NCBI RefSeq assembly: GCF_030689025.1
Contig: NZ_JAUYWA010000003.1
Span: forward strand, 1-64,000
DNA from: Oceanobacter sp. 1_MG-2023
GTDB taxonomy: Bacteria > Pseudomonadota > Gammaproteobacteria > Pseudomonadales > Oceanobacteraceae
Direction of reading: 5' to 3'
Length of the DNA: 64,000 bases
A program made the position numbers and the translations under genes. Under the pieces are notes generated by a model. That model had not been told where the DNA came from. It was given only the letters and a program-made list of their open reading frames with translations, and ran no database searches. Each line of letters starts with the position of its first letter. Position 1 is the first letter of the stretch. Positions 50,483 to 59,258 of this stretch are shown one piece after another.

Positions 50483-51869
50483 AGCGTGATACCTCGTTTG
50501 CCATGCCCGCCTGGCGGGCTTGTTTGAATAGTGTTTGGACTTCAGGGTCTTTATCCAGTTTCAGCAGGTCATCGAGCTGATGAGCCAGCTCATGATCTAC
50601 TACACTGCGGATGCTATCGCAGCCGATCGGGTGATACTGTGATGCCACATCGTCAGCCAGAGCCTGATTGAATCGCGCAGGGTCTTTGCCCCAGGTTTTG
50701 TTTATGGCAATGCCGCCTACATCTGCCTGCTCCCACGAATGCGCGTAGGTGCCACCGGGCACTTTTTTCTTTTTGATTTCTCGTTTTGCCCAGCGAATGG
50801 CCAGCCCTTCATCGATGCCTTTTTCTGCCGCCATCTGCACCACACGCTCTACCTGTATATCATACAGACGCTGGAATTGAGCCTGGCCGGTGCCAACGAA
50901 TCTCTGGTTCTGGCGCAGGGCCGGGAACTCTTGCAAGTGATCGAATAAGGATTCGTTCCAGGCGTTCGCCACCTCGGGTTTGATACCAGCGTAATCAGCA
51001 TAGTCGGCCAGGTTGTTATCCGTCGCCCACTTGGTAGCAGCTTTTGTGGTTTTCTGAGGCTGAAATTCCGGTTTGGGTAATGGCGCATCCAGTGCGTTAT
51101 CCATCACATTTTTACTGCGCTGCTCATTATCCGCCAGCGCTTTGGCCTGGTGCATACCGGGGTTGTAGTCCCAGCCCGGATCAATACCGCGTGGTACTTG
51201 CAGCACTTCGCCGGTGCGGTCGTTAATCCACTCTTTTGTTGTGATCTTCGGTGCCGTGGTCAGGTAGTTGCCTGACTCGCTCAGACGCTCGTATTCGCGC
51301 TGGCCCACTTGACGGATGCGGCACTTGCAGCCCCAGCCATTCGGTGGGTAATGCGTTTGCCACCACGGGTCGTCAGCTGGTAGCAGAATGCCCGCCCAGG
51401 ATACGTGCTCGGCGCGGTGTTTTTCCGATGGCCCCAGCTCATAGACCAGATATGGCATGGCGCGTTTGCTGCGTTGGATACGCTGCCACTGGCCAGCGGC
51501 GCGGGCAGTGCGCAGGTTGGTACTGTAGATGGTACGCAACCGGCGCGGGCTACCGAGTTGGGCCTTAATGACTTCGCCCGTGGTTGGATCAACCACGTTC
51601 TTTTTCCCCCACCAACCGAGTTTTTCCAGCTCGGGTTGCAGCTCCTTTTTCCAGCGGGCGAACGTCTTGCCGTTGGCCAGCGCATCGTCCAGGGATTCGC
51701 GGATGCTGGTCAGCACGTCCATCTGCATGGCCTTGGCGACGGTAAACGCGTGGCTGTGTTGTTCGCGCCAGACATCCCGGTAATCAAAACCGGGTTCAAG
51801 CCCCTTGGCCCGGAACCACGCGAGCGCTTCTTTGGGTGGTGAGGCAGGGAATCGAAAGTTGCCAGCCAT
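50340..51869 (-). CDS. Phage head morphogenesis protein (Mu F / SPP1 gp7 family)
   Basis: A 509-residue minor head protein. The Mu F-type domain is seen in LRTIYSTNLRTARAAGQWQR, the SWAGILLPADDPWWQTHYPPNGWGCKCRIRQV segment with its paired cysteines, and the middle helical part. The C-terminal 200 residues contain VDHELAHQLDDLLKLD and KNISEFIAECWAESLNN, an HExxH-like HELAH zinc-protease motif. This looks like a fused metallopeptidase-type domain. It follows the portal gene directly. Confidence 0.9.
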   Translation of the reverse strand: MAGNFRFPASPPKEALAWFRAKGLEPGFDYRDVWREQHSHAFTVAKAMQMDVLTSIRESLDDALANGKTFARWKKELQPELEKLGWWGKKNVVDPTTGEVIKAQLGSPRRLRTIYSTNLRTARAAGQWQRIQRSKRAMPYLVYELGPSEKHRAEHVSWAGILLPADDPWWQTHYPPNGWGCKCRIRQVGQREYERLSESGNYLTTAPKITTKEWINDRTGEVLQVPRGIDPGWDYNPGMHQAKALADNEQRSKNVMDNALDAPLPKPEFQPQKTTKAATKWATDNNLADYADYAGIKPEVANAWNESLFDHLQEFPALRQNQRFVGTGQAQFQRLYDIQVERVVQMAAEKGIDEGLAIRWAKREIKKKKVPGGTYAHSWEQADVGGIAINKTWGKDPARFNQALADDVASQYHPIGCDSIRSVVDHELAHQLDDLLKLDKDPEVQTLFKQARQAGMANEVSRYANKNISEFIAECWAESLNNPEPRNYARRIAAIIRSRYRRQFGSGSE

Positions 51870-53500
51870 CAGACACCTTGCCCGGCGTCACCGGCCCCAT
51901 TTGCCAGGAACATCTGCAGAGCCAGCTTACTAACCAGGTCGCTGTCGTCCATTTCATCCAGCAGGTCTTGCAGGCCAGCAGCGAAGTCTTCGGCGTTGTC
52001 GACTGACTCCAACAGGTCGCGGATTGGTTGCAGCACCGGGTCGATCTGCTGTTGCCAGTTGGCCAGCCCGTCTTGCTCCAGTTCGTCCAATGCCTGTTCC
52101 GCCGGATCTGGCAGCTGCCGGTTAATCGCTGTCGCTGTACTACTGCAGTGAGCACAGTGGCAGCCATGGTGCTGCTGATTCAGTGCGGGTGCGGGTGTCT
52201 GTTGCTGAGCGCCCAGCAGTTCAGCGCCTGGTTCAGGATCAGGCAACCCGAGTTTATCGCGGATCACGCTGGCCTCGACTTTCAGGCCCAGCGGCACCAG
52301 CTCTTTTAACGCAGCGGTGAGCGCTTCGGTGTCCTCCGGTTCGATCACCTGAAATTCAACACGCGGGTATTGCGCTTGCGGGCCAAAGTTGAGATCGACA
52401 AACGAACGTACCAGGTACTTGTTGATGGTGTTGCTGAGCTGGCGGGCGTCGGCCTTGAGTATGTCGGTACGCACGTCGTCCTGTGCGTCATCATTACCCA
52501 ACTTGCCGGGGGTGCCCTCGGTGCTGGCGGTTTGTCCCAGCACCGCTTTGGAAACCTGCTTATCCAGCCACTCCGCCAGATTTTTGAACACATCGGCACC
52601 GCCGGAGACATTGCCCGGCGATTCAAAATCGATCCGCATCGTGTCAGGTATAGCGGCGGCGGCATCGGTGCCGATGTTGGCGATGGCGTTTATCAGGGTA
52701 TTGATGTCGGCTGGCGTGGCATTCGGGTTATAGCGGCCAACGCGCAGCGGCATTCCAAACACTTCAGCAAATGCCAGCCAGTCGGTCACCGTGTAGCTCT
52801 TGCACATATAAGACACCGCCACCAGACGGGCGAGACCGCCCCGGATCGGCAGGCCAGTCTTCAGCCTTGGCTTATGAACGATGAACTTATGGGGAGGCAA
52901 TGGCAGACCGTCGAGCATGTCGGCTTCGTCTTTGATGCGCAGTTGCTTGCCACTGACTCGGTCGAATTGAAAGAAACGCGGGTCGCGGTGTTCGTAGCCT
53001 TCGACTTCTTGCCACTCTCCGTCCACTTTCTCATTGCGAGTACGCGGCTCCCAGGGCTGGCGCTTGGTATCCCAATTCATTTCGACCACCGAGAACCCCT
53101 TACCCAAGGCATCCAATAGATCATCGGCCATGTCATGAAATTCCGGGCGGCGGATCAATGCCCGTACAGCATCGGTAATTTCCTGGTCTTTTTTGTCATC
53201 GGTCACGGCTTCCACCATGGTGGGCAGCCCGGAAACAGCACGCTTACGAGTGCCCAGAACGCTGGCGTAATGAGGGTCGCGCTCCTCCATTTCTTCGGCC
53301 AACGTCAGATAAGCATCGGCGTCGCCTTCGGCGGCATCGCGCAGGATCTGCGCCAGCCGTTCCGGGCTGAGCCATTCCGCCTGGGTGCCGAAGTTCCAGA
53401 TATTGCGAATGCCGGTCATGCTCGGTGCAGCGACCTGCTTTGACAACTCAGTCTTTTTGAACGGCTGACCGTGGTGGTCAAGGATGAGGGAATCAGCCAT
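51869..53500 (-). CDS. Portal protein (Mu gp29-like, DUF935)
   Basis: A 543-residue portal subunit. It shows RNIWNFGTQAEWLSPERLAQILRDAAEGDADAYLTLAEEMEERDPHYASVLGTRKRAV-type signature near the start and the ALGKGFSVVEMNWDT segment. The C-terminal part is helical with HHGCHCAHCSS, a possible zinc-binding cluster. It follows terminase large and shares its last base with the F-like gene. Confidence 0.94.
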   Translation of the reverse strand: MADSLILDHHGQPFKKTELSKQVAAPSMTGIRNIWNFGTQAEWLSPERLAQILRDAAEGDADAYLTLAEEMEERDPHYASVLGTRKRAVSGLPTMVEAVTDDKKDQEITDAVRALIRRPEFHDMADDLLDALGKGFSVVEMNWDTKRQPWEPRTRNEKVDGEWQEVEGYEHRDPRFFQFDRVSGKQLRIKDEADMLDGLPLPPHKFIVHKPRLKTGLPIRGGLARLVAVSYMCKSYTVTDWLAFAEVFGMPLRVGRYNPNATPADINTLINAIANIGTDAAAAIPDTMRIDFESPGNVSGGADVFKNLAEWLDKQVSKAVLGQTASTEGTPGKLGNDDAQDDVRTDILKADARQLSNTINKYLVRSFVDLNFGPQAQYPRVEFQVIEPEDTEALTAALKELVPLGLKVEASVIRDKLGLPDPEPGAELLGAQQQTPAPALNQQHHGCHCAHCSSTATAINRQLPDPAEQALDELEQDGLANWQQQIDPVLQPIRDLLESVDNAEDFAAGLQDLLDEMDDSDLVSKLALQMFLANGAGDAGQGV

Positions 53501-53544
53501 GTGCGGCCTCTTTAAATAGTGTTAAAGATGAGGTTAAAGCGGCG

Positions 53545-55086
53545 TTACAGACAGCCGCGACGGAAGCCGCCGGTGGTGCGAATCTGGCGCTGTTGTGTGT
53601 CGCTGTGATCGTTGCGAGTGGGTTTGGGGATAGCGTGATAGCCGAAGTCTTCTACTTCCATCGTGGTGGCGTAGTACGCCAGGCACAGCGCAATGGCCGA
53701 GTCACCGTGGCGTTCTTTTTTTGCGTCGGTTTTTCCGTCCGGGATTTTGGGAATGCCTTTGATGACCTGAATGGCGCGCATGTCGGACAGCACATCGGCA
53801 TCACGCGGAATCCGAATGGTTTGGTCTTCAAACGCGGCTTTGAAGCGCGGCATGTTGTTTAAATACCAGCTTTGGCTGAGCATCACGGCTTCAATCCGTC
53901 CCGATCCGTAGCGGTACTGGGCCTGTTCGGCCAGGTATTGGCCGTTGCCACGAGCATCCAGAGCACCCGCCATAAAACGCGCCAGCCGGTCGATGATAAA
54001 ATAGAGAACCTGCTCTTGTTGCTTAAACGGCACGTTCTTCAGCTCCACCATAAAAGGCACTTGCCGAACCAGATCCTGGGTTAATTCCATCGGCACATAC
54101 ACCGACAAGTCACCGGTACGGGCAAAGTCTTCGCCAAAGGAAAACTGGCTTTTGGGATTCAGCCCTTGCAGCACCGGCAGCAGGTGCTCTTCACACCAGT
54201 CGCGCATCTCGGCTTCGCGCAGGTGCTCGGGCCAGCCGTTAAACTCGGCAGAGCCTTCAAACCGAATCACCGGGGCTTCGTGCATACAGGCTTCGATCAG
54301 TGCGCGGCTGATGTAGGCACCACCACCCGCCTTGGGCACGCAGTAGTATTCTTCCAGTGCGTCGTCTTCACTGGCGGTATCCCGCAGCAGGTCGGCCTTC
54401 CATTGGTCTTCTTCGGCTTGATTCCAGGGCTTGCCCAGGCGCTGGCAAATACGCTGGTACAGCCCTTCACGGCAGGCATCGTCCAGCGTGATACGGTGAA
54501 CGGAATAACGCTTTTTGCCTGCACGGCTATCGTTGATCAGCTCGTTAAAGAGGTTTTCAACGCCGTTATGTGTGCTGATCAGCCTGACCTTCGCGCCCCA
54601 CATGGTCAGAGCCAGCGCGGCTTTGAGTACCTCTGCCAAACGTTCGTGGAATGCGGCCTCGTCAATCGTGACGTTGCCCTGCATACCCCGCAGGTTGGAT
54701 GGGTTGGAGCTGAGTGCCTGTACTTTAAAGCCGGACGCGAAATAGACCACGAACGTCAGGATCTCTTTGCCTTCCTGGCCATCGTCAATGAAAAGCTCTT
54801 CCTGAATGTCGCCCGCTGCCTTGTTAAATGCCTTGGCCCACATGGCCACCGCGTCGATAAACTCGCGGGCCATCTCTTTGTTAGAGCCAACGTAAAAATG
54901 GTTGGTGCCCCCGGCGCTTTTGGCGGCACTGGCGGTTAAGCAGGCGTCGGCGGCTTCGGCCCAGGTGATACCGGTTCGGCGGGATTTTTCAGCGATCTTG
55001 AGCGGGGACTCGTCAGCGATCCAGCGCTTCTGGTAGCCCAGCAGCAGTTCGTTATCGTCGTAGGGGATAAAGGCGGGAGCGTTCAT
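53545..55086 (-). CDS. Terminase large subunit (Mu gp28-like)
   Basis: A 513-residue DNA-packaging ATPase/nuclease. It begins with LLGYQKRWIADESPLKIAEKSRRTGITWAEA, a Walker A-like KSRRTGIT. The Walker B region is NVTIDEAAFHERL, and the nuclease part includes FSFGEDFARTGDLSVYVPMELT. In Mu-like phages it packages DNA together with host flank. Confidence 0.94.
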   Translation of the reverse strand: MNAPAFIPYDDNELLLGYQKRWIADESPLKIAEKSRRTGITWAEAADACLTASAAKSAGGTNHFYVGSNKEMAREFIDAVAMWAKAFNKAAGDIQEELFIDDGQEGKEILTFVVYFASGFKVQALSSNPSNLRGMQGNVTIDEAAFHERLAEVLKAALALTMWGAKVRLISTHNGVENLFNELINDSRAGKKRYSVHRITLDDACREGLYQRICQRLGKPWNQAEEDQWKADLLRDTASEDDALEEYYCVPKAGGGAYISRALIEACMHEAPVIRFEGSAEFNGWPEHLREAEMRDWCEEHLLPVLQGLNPKSQFSFGEDFARTGDLSVYVPMELTQDLVRQVPFMVELKNVPFKQQEQVLYFIIDRLARFMAGALDARGNGQYLAEQAQYRYGSGRIEAVMLSQSWYLNNMPRFKAAFEDQTIRIPRDADVLSDMRAIQVIKGIPKIPDGKTDAKKERHGDSAIALCLAYYATTMEVEDFGYHAIPKPTRNDHSDTQQRQIRTTGGFRRGCL

Positions 55087-55271
55087 CGACAGTCATCCCA
55101 GACCGTTGGCCAGATACAAACGCAAACCAGCAACAGCAACAGTTTACGAAACAACCCCTCGTTCAGAAATCTTCGACAGCGCGTAATCAAGGTCAGCCAA
55201 ACGATAAAACCAGCCAAAATCCAGAGCACAGAGAAACCATTCAAAATGTACATCAGGCACTCACTCATCAC
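55083..55271 (-). CDS. Small membrane protein between the terminase genes
   Basis: A 62-residue hydrophobic protein with two helices (ILNGFSVLWILAGFIVWLTLI; LLLLLVCVCIWPTVW). It overlaps both terminase genes by four bases, so translational coupling is likely. It may be a holin or lysis accessory placed unusually among packaging genes; no family is recognised. Confidence 0.5.
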   Translation of the reverse strand: MMSECLMYILNGFSVLWILAGFIVWLTLITRCRRFLNEGLFRKLLLLLVCVCIWPTVWDDCR

Positions 55272-55840
55272 GCAATCCCCAGAATATCGTTTTTGATGGT
55301 CTTCACTGCTTCGCGAGTCAGACCAGCAGCCGTAGCAACTTTTTCAGCAGCGTCGGCGGCTTCTTCGGCAAAGGCTTTGCGGATTTCTTTTTCGCGTTTG
55401 AGGCTGTCCATACTCGCTTTCTCCAACCGTTGAACGGTCAAAGCCAGCTCTTTGATCAGCCCCAAACTGGCTGGGTCTTCTTCGTCCAGCGCGGCTTCGG
55501 CCACATCAAAGGCCATGGTCTGGGTCATCTGTATCAATAATTTGCCGATGTCACCCGTGGGTTTTTCGCCCAGCTTGGCCACCCAGGCATTGGCGGTGGC
55601 TTGGCGTTCCTGCATTTTCTTGCCGATCTTGGCCATTTTGGTGGCATAGCGGTTGAGGCCGGAACGCGATAGCTGATCTTCTTCAGGAATGCCCAGCTCT
55701 GAAAGCTGCCGATTTACTTCTTCCCGCACGTCTTCTTGCGTGTTGCTTTTGTCACGCAGTGCCGCGTTCAGAAATGCCTGTACCTGTTCGGGCAACTGCT
55801 CGATTTTGGACGGGCGGCCCCGTGTTGGTCGCTCTGCCAT
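55268..55840 (-). CDS. Terminase small subunit-like protein (Mu gp27-like, DUF3486)
   Basis: A 190-residue protein with a GRPSKIEQLPEQVQAFLNAAL N-terminus, the DUF3486 signature, and a long helical region. The start at 55840 is preferred to one 57 bases upstream because it begins the conserved domain. It probably recognises the packaging start. Confidence 0.9.
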   Translation of the reverse strand: MAERPTRGRPSKIEQLPEQVQAFLNAALRDKSNTQEDVREEVNRQLSELGIPEEDQLSRSGLNRYATKMAKIGKKMQERQATANAWVAKLGEKPTGDIGKLLIQMTQTMAFDVAEAALDEEDPASLGLIKELALTVQRLEKASMDSLKREKEIRKAFAEEAADAAEKVATAAGLTREAVKTIKNDILGIA

Positions 55841-55841
55841 T

Positions 55842-56135
55842 TCAGGCACCCGGCCGTGGCTGGCCGATGCCCGGCACTCGGGCACGGCCCTGGGCAACGT
55901 CTACGCCCCGACTGGTAATCGTGGCCACGTCAGTATTCAGCACCGATTCAATTTCAACCAGCCCCTGCTCACTGAGCCAATAAAGGTGGGTTTTCACCTG
56001 GTCACGGCTGAGCCGATGGCCATAGGCATCCAGCATTTTGTTGATGATAGAGTCGTTCGCAGTGCCGTTCACGTCGGTCAGACTGCGCAGGATCACCAGA
56101 CGTTGATCCTGATTTAACAGATCCTGATAGGCCAT
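55842..56135 (-). CDS. Mu gp26-like winged-helix protein
   Basis: A 97-residue protein, AYQDLLNQDQRLVILRSLTDVNGTANDSIINKMLDAYGH, with a winged-helix-like C-terminal part (THLYWLSEQGLVEI). This is the typical gene between gp25 and gp27 in Mu-like phages. Its exact role is unknown. Confidence 0.85.
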   Translation of the reverse strand: MAYQDLLNQDQRLVILRSLTDVNGTANDSIINKMLDAYGHRLSRDQVKTHLYWLSEQGLVEIESVLNTDVATITSRGVDVAQGRARVPGIGQPRPGA

Positions 56136-56458
56136 CAGTGCCCCCGGTTGTTAAGTAGATGGTCGTTGATCAGTTGCAAGCTGTGATTGATTTGCCGCAG
56201 CTCGCCCTCGACTCCGGTCACGCTGTTGCCGATTTGTGTGATCCGGTCATTCATTTTTTCAAAATCAGCGCGACTAGGCGCATGCTCAACGTCTTTTTCG
56301 ATGCGGATCAGTCGGTCGTCCATCTCGTCGATGTCTTTTTTCGTGGCCCGCTGCCGACTCGCCAGCCAGACATACAGCGCAATAGCGGCGGTGATCGCCG
56401 CATTCGCAACGCTGAACCAGAACTGCATGGCCTGATAGTTAATTTCTGATGGTTCCAT
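56135..56458 (-). CDS. Mu gp25-like protein (DUF2730)
   Basis: A 107-residue protein with one N-terminal membrane helix (FWFSVANAAITAAIALYVWLASR) followed by a coiled coil from about residue 40 onward. DUF2730 members lie just before gp26 in Mu-like phages; a lysis-related role has been suggested only by position. Confidence 0.85.
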   Translation of the reverse strand: MEPSEINYQAMQFWFSVANAAITAAIALYVWLASRQRATKKDIDEMDDRLIRIEKDVEHAPSRADFEKMNDRITQIGNSVTGVEGELRQINHSLQLINDHLLNNRGH

Positions 56459-56691
56459 CAGCAGTGATCCTTGAGTTCGTGCAGCTGCTGACAGTCGATA
56501 CAGCGAGCGGCATTGGGTTTTGCTGCGAGTCGCTCCGGTTCGATATCACATGCACAGTCGATACACATCACCACACCGTCCTGCACCCACTGCGCTGGCT
56601 CCGGTTTCAGCCGAGCACTGTGATTGGCCAGTGCTCGCTCGCGATCCTGTTGTTCAAGCTCCTTGGCGGCATCCAGAAAGTCCGGCATCAC
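56458..56691 (-). CDS. TraR/DksA-family zinc-finger protein
   Basis: A 77-residue protein with two cysteine pairs (MCIDCACDIEPERL and ARCIDCQQLHELK) forming the TraR/DksA zinc finger. Short TraR-like proteins bind RNA polymerase and shift promoter choice. It is commonly carried by Mu- and P2-like phages next to lysis genes. Confidence 0.9.
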   Translation of the reverse strand: MMPDFLDAAKELEQQDRERALANHSARLKPEPAQWVQDGVVMCIDCACDIEPERLAAKPNAARCIDCQQLHELKDHC

Positions 56692-56993
56692 AAATCCTTG
56701 TTGCTGTTCGTTTGGCTCTCGGGGCGTTTGTCGAGCGTGAGCTGATATTCCTTGGCTTTTGCCAGGCGTTGCTGTTCGAGCATGGATGCGATCAAGTCGA
56801 CGGTTTCATCGACCACGTCGTTGGTGCTGAGGCGCTGAATCCAGCGCAGGCCGTTGATGATCAGTCGGGTCAGCAGTCGCTCAAATACAACCGGCCATTG
56901 AATGCGGCCTAACACCGCCTGTGCGGTATCAATGATCAGGTCTGTCGTCACGGCTGATAGCAGCGGTTTGGCAATGGTGAGTAACCAGGTCAT
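56688..56993 (-). CDS. Small phage protein after the amidase gene
   Basis: A 101-residue protein whose ATG overlaps the amidase stop (ATGA). It starts TWLLTIAKPLLSAVTTDLIIDTAQAVL, an amphipathic or membrane-like helix, and continues with a charged helical region. A lysis accessory (holin/antiholin) role is plausible from position; a previous longer start is rejected. Confidence 0.6.
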   Translation of the reverse strand: MTWLLTIAKPLLSAVTTDLIIDTAQAVLGRIQWPVVFERLLTRLIINGLRWIQRLSTNDVVDETVDLIASMLEQQRLAKAKEYQLTLDKRPESQTNSNKDL

Positions 56994-57481
56994 TGGGCCT
57001 CCAGGATATTGTTCAGATCTGTGGTGTATGCCTGGGCGATCCACTCCGACACATCAAAGCCGGGGCAGGTTTTGCCGTCAAACAGATCGCGATGACCACA
57101 CACGGTCGAGATCGACAGGCCATTGCCGGGGTGTGAGAGAGACACAACCAGGGATCGAAGGGCAGACCATTGCTCTGGTGTGTAGCGGTCGCGGCCGATC
57201 AAACAAATGCCGATGCTGTGGTAGTTATGGCCGGAGACGTGCGCACCGGTCTCATGCAGCGGCCGACCACACCGGATAGCGCCATTCAATTCGATGACAA
57301 AGTGGTAGCCAACGGCTATCAGGTCGGGCTGGTACTTGGGTGCAAGATTCAGATTACGACGAAAGCCGCGCTGGCGGTGCCAGGCGTCGATGTCCTCGAT
57401 GGTGTTAGCACGGCCGTTTGGGGTATCGGCGCAATGAATAACAATCGTGTCTATATGCGAGAGTTCGCGGGGGCTGCCCAT
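56990..57481 (-). CDS. N-acetylmuramoyl-L-alanine amidase (endolysin)
   Basis: A 163-residue type 2 amidase. The zinc site is seen in IDTIVIHCADTPNGR, ETGAHVSGHNYHSIGICLIG and the late HRDLFDGKTCPGFD. It lacks a signal peptide, so export depends on a holin or similar protein. AGGAG precedes the start. It is the Mu lys equivalent. Confidence 0.94.
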   Translation of the reverse strand: MGSPRELSHIDTIVIHCADTPNGRANTIEDIDAWHRQRGFRRNLNLAPKYQPDLIAVGYHFVIELNGAIRCGRPLHETGAHVSGHNYHSIGICLIGRDRYTPEQWSALRSLVVSLSHPGNGLSISTVCGHRDLFDGKTCPGFDVSEWIAQAYTTDLNNILEAQ

Positions 57482-57555
57482 TACATACTCCTGACCTCGG
57501 TCTGTTCAGTGGGAACAAGTGATAAGGTCAGGTTACGCGGGCGGGCGGCGGGGGT

Positions 57556-57571
57556 GGTTTAACGTGGGTTT
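57556..57571 (-). promoter_or_regulatory. 16-bp motif upstream of the amidase gene, candidate late promoter element
   Basis: Identical to the copy at 48933-48948. It overlaps the stop of the upstream gene and lies about 75 bp before the amidase start. Confidence 0.45.
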
Positions 57572-57990
57572 TAGAATTTATGGCCGATGCAAACAGAGTT
57601 GCACGCGCGTTTTGCGATATCAATCCGCAAGTTTTTACTGACGGTTATCCAGCAGTTATGCCCTGCTGAATAGCGCTGTATTGATGTTGGAAGGTTATTA
57701 TTTGTTTTCACTAAAAAATGAATAGCAACGCCGTCCTCAAAATCGATCAGTTGTGCTGATTCTGCACGGATAAATTCAAACTCTGACTGATATTTTTTAA
57801 TCCCTGGGCAGGCTTTTATAACTACGGGTAGTACGGCATTGGCTCTGTCAATCATCTCTGGCGTATCGCCAGCGGTTATTGTCAATTCAGTATTTGTGGC
57901 ATCGGTGTCTTTTCCAGCACTGATAATTACCAACAATACTAATGCGATTACTGCAAATGCAGTCATCATTTTTTTTGTATTAGCATCCAT
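57571..57990 (-). CDS. Membrane-anchored hypothetical protein
   Basis: A 139-residue protein with one N-terminal transmembrane helix (MMTAFAVIALVLLVIISAG) and a soluble, probably periplasmic domain with four cysteines (ACPGIKK, HNCWITVS, KRACNSVCIGHKF). It lies between the Mor-like and amidase genes. Function unknown; it could be a lysogenic conversion or lysis protein. Confidence 0.6.
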   Translation of the reverse strand: MDANTKKMMTAFAVIALVLLVIISAGKDTDATNTELTITAGDTPEMIDRANAVLPVVIKACPGIKKYQSEFEFIRAESAQLIDFEDGVAIHFLVKTNNNLPTSIQRYSAGHNCWITVSKNLRIDIAKRACNSVCIGHKF

Positions 57991-58011
57991 GCCGCTTCCT
58001 TTTGATAGTAA

Positions 58012-58440
58012 TCAGAATAGTGTCGGCTGTACCTTCTTCTGATGGTACGCCCGCTGTTCCTTAATGATCCGATAAACGTGCTGCACTGTCACCCGGTATT
58101 TCCCAGCCAGCTGATCCGGCGTCATATGCCGATCGGCCCAATCATCGTACAAATTGCCGTCCCGGATCGCCCGTTCCAGCACGTCGCCCTTGGGCAGATA
58201 AAAATAGCGGCCGCCGCAGTAACTGGCCAGCTCTTGCACTGCGTTGTACGTCAGTTTGCTGGCATCCGCATCGCTGTAGCCCATACGGTTAAACCGTGAA
58301 TTGAGCACAGCAATAATTACGATCAGATCCCGTGGCCATTTTTTACGAGCCTCGGGCGGCACGTCATCGAGATGATCGAGCGCGTCATCCGGGATAGGAG
58401 CATCTGGCATCAAGTCACGCTGTTGCTGTTCAATTGTCAT
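58012..58440 (-). CDS. Mor transcription activator family protein
   Basis: A 142-residue middle/late gene activator. The Mor/C dimerization region is around FYLPKGDVLERAIRDGNLYDDW, and the HTH is MTPDQLAGKYRVTVQHVYRIIKEQ. It should activate the middle promoter and, in phages without a separate C protein, the late genes as well. No second Mor/C gene was seen in the window. Confidence 0.93.
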   Translation of the reverse strand: MTIEQQQRDLMPDAPIPDDALDHLDDVPPEARKKWPRDLIVIIAVLNSRFNRMGYSDADASKLTYNAVQELASYCGGRYFYLPKGDVLERAIRDGNLYDDWADRHMTPDQLAGKYRVTVQHVYRIIKEQRAYHQKKVQPTLF

Positions 58441-58804
58441 CTCCGCCTCCTGTTTTCCAGGTATCGATTGGTAGATTATAGTGGTCGATGATGCTGTTCA
58501 GTTTGATCCAGTATTTATAGTCTTTCGGGGATTCTAGGATCAAAACAATGCCAGCCCGTTTGTTAGTCTCGATTGCATATCCTAGTGACTGCCCGATTGC
58601 TTCAGACCATTTATTGCCAAAGTCGAATTCAATTGCATGCGTACTGGTGACGCAGTCGACCCGTGTTTTATCAGACAGTACTTTTTCCGTCTGCCCACCT
58701 GCGTTGGAACACCAGCGCTGCTGATACCATTTTTCGTAATGTTGTCTCGCAGCATGAGCATTCATCGCTAATGACAGTAGCACCAATATAATCAGTGTTT
58801 TCAA
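58430..58804 (-). CDS. Exported hypothetical protein, possible PD-(D/E)xK-like fold
   Basis: A 124-residue protein with a clear signal peptide (KTLIILVLLSLAMNAHA). The mature part has CSNAGGQTEKVLSDKTRVDCVTSTHAIEFDFGNKWSEAIGQSLGYA. The Asp, Glu-x-Asp and following Gln/Tyr spacing is reminiscent of endonuclease-like folds of the PD-(D/E)xK type, but the lysine is not obvious. Similar proteins appear in other phages and plasmids. A periplasmic DNA- or nucleotide-directed role would be inference. Confidence 0.6.
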   Translation of the reverse strand: MKTLIILVLLSLAMNAHAARQHYEKWYQQRWCSNAGGQTEKVLSDKTRVDCVTSTHAIEFDFGNKWSEAIGQSLGYAIETNKRAGIVLILESPKDYKYWIKLNSIIDHYNLPIDTWKTGGGDDN

Positions 58805-58814
58805 TTTGAACTCC

Positions 58815-59258
58815 TCACCAGGATGTGTCCGTCAAGCGTTGCATGGATGCTGCGGTTGTTTGATAGTCCGCCGCAGCAGCCGGGCGTTGGTAGCGCACTC
58901 TCTGTGTGCCACTACTGATAATGCTTTCCAGCACACGTTTTAAATAGTTGTGATTCGTCAGTGCTTTGGCGTCGGTGCTCTGGCGTTTTGCGCGGATACT
59001 CTCGACCGTGTCTTGCAGCGCTGGTGTTAACCAGTCTGGCTCTGCCAGGGCCAGGGCTTCATTTGCCAGTCTCAGCGCTCTGTCCATCGCAAGATCTCGC
59101 GATCCACTCCGAAACAGGCCCAGATAGCCAACTAAGGCTGTGGCCGTGTCGGCATCGTGCGCGGCCAGCAGAGCGAGTAACTCTCGCCCCGCATCGTCTT
59201 GCACCAGTTGCTCCAGACCGATCCGACTATGACAGACCGGACAGCGATTTAACTGCAT
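58815..59258 (-). CDS. Hypothetical phage protein with N-terminal zinc-ribbon-like motif
   Basis: A 147-residue protein that begins QLNRCPVCHSRIGLEQL, a CPxC motif, then a helical region AGRELLALLAAHDADTATALVGYLGLFRSGSRDLAMDRALRLANE. It overlaps the GemA start region by 10 bp and is a frequent neighbour of GemA in Mu-like phages. No function is known. Confidence 0.7.
   Translation of the reverse strand: MQLNRCPVCHSRIGLEQLVQDDAGRELLALLAAHDADTATALVGYLGLFRSGSRDLAMDRALRLANEALALAEPDWLTPALQDTVESIRAKRQSTDAKALTNHNYLKRVLESIISSGTQRVRYQRPAAAADYQTTAASMQRLTDTSW

Noticed and set aside
54166..54939. Plus-strand frame of 257 codons
   Set aside because: Fully antisense to the terminase large subunit, no recognisable domain.
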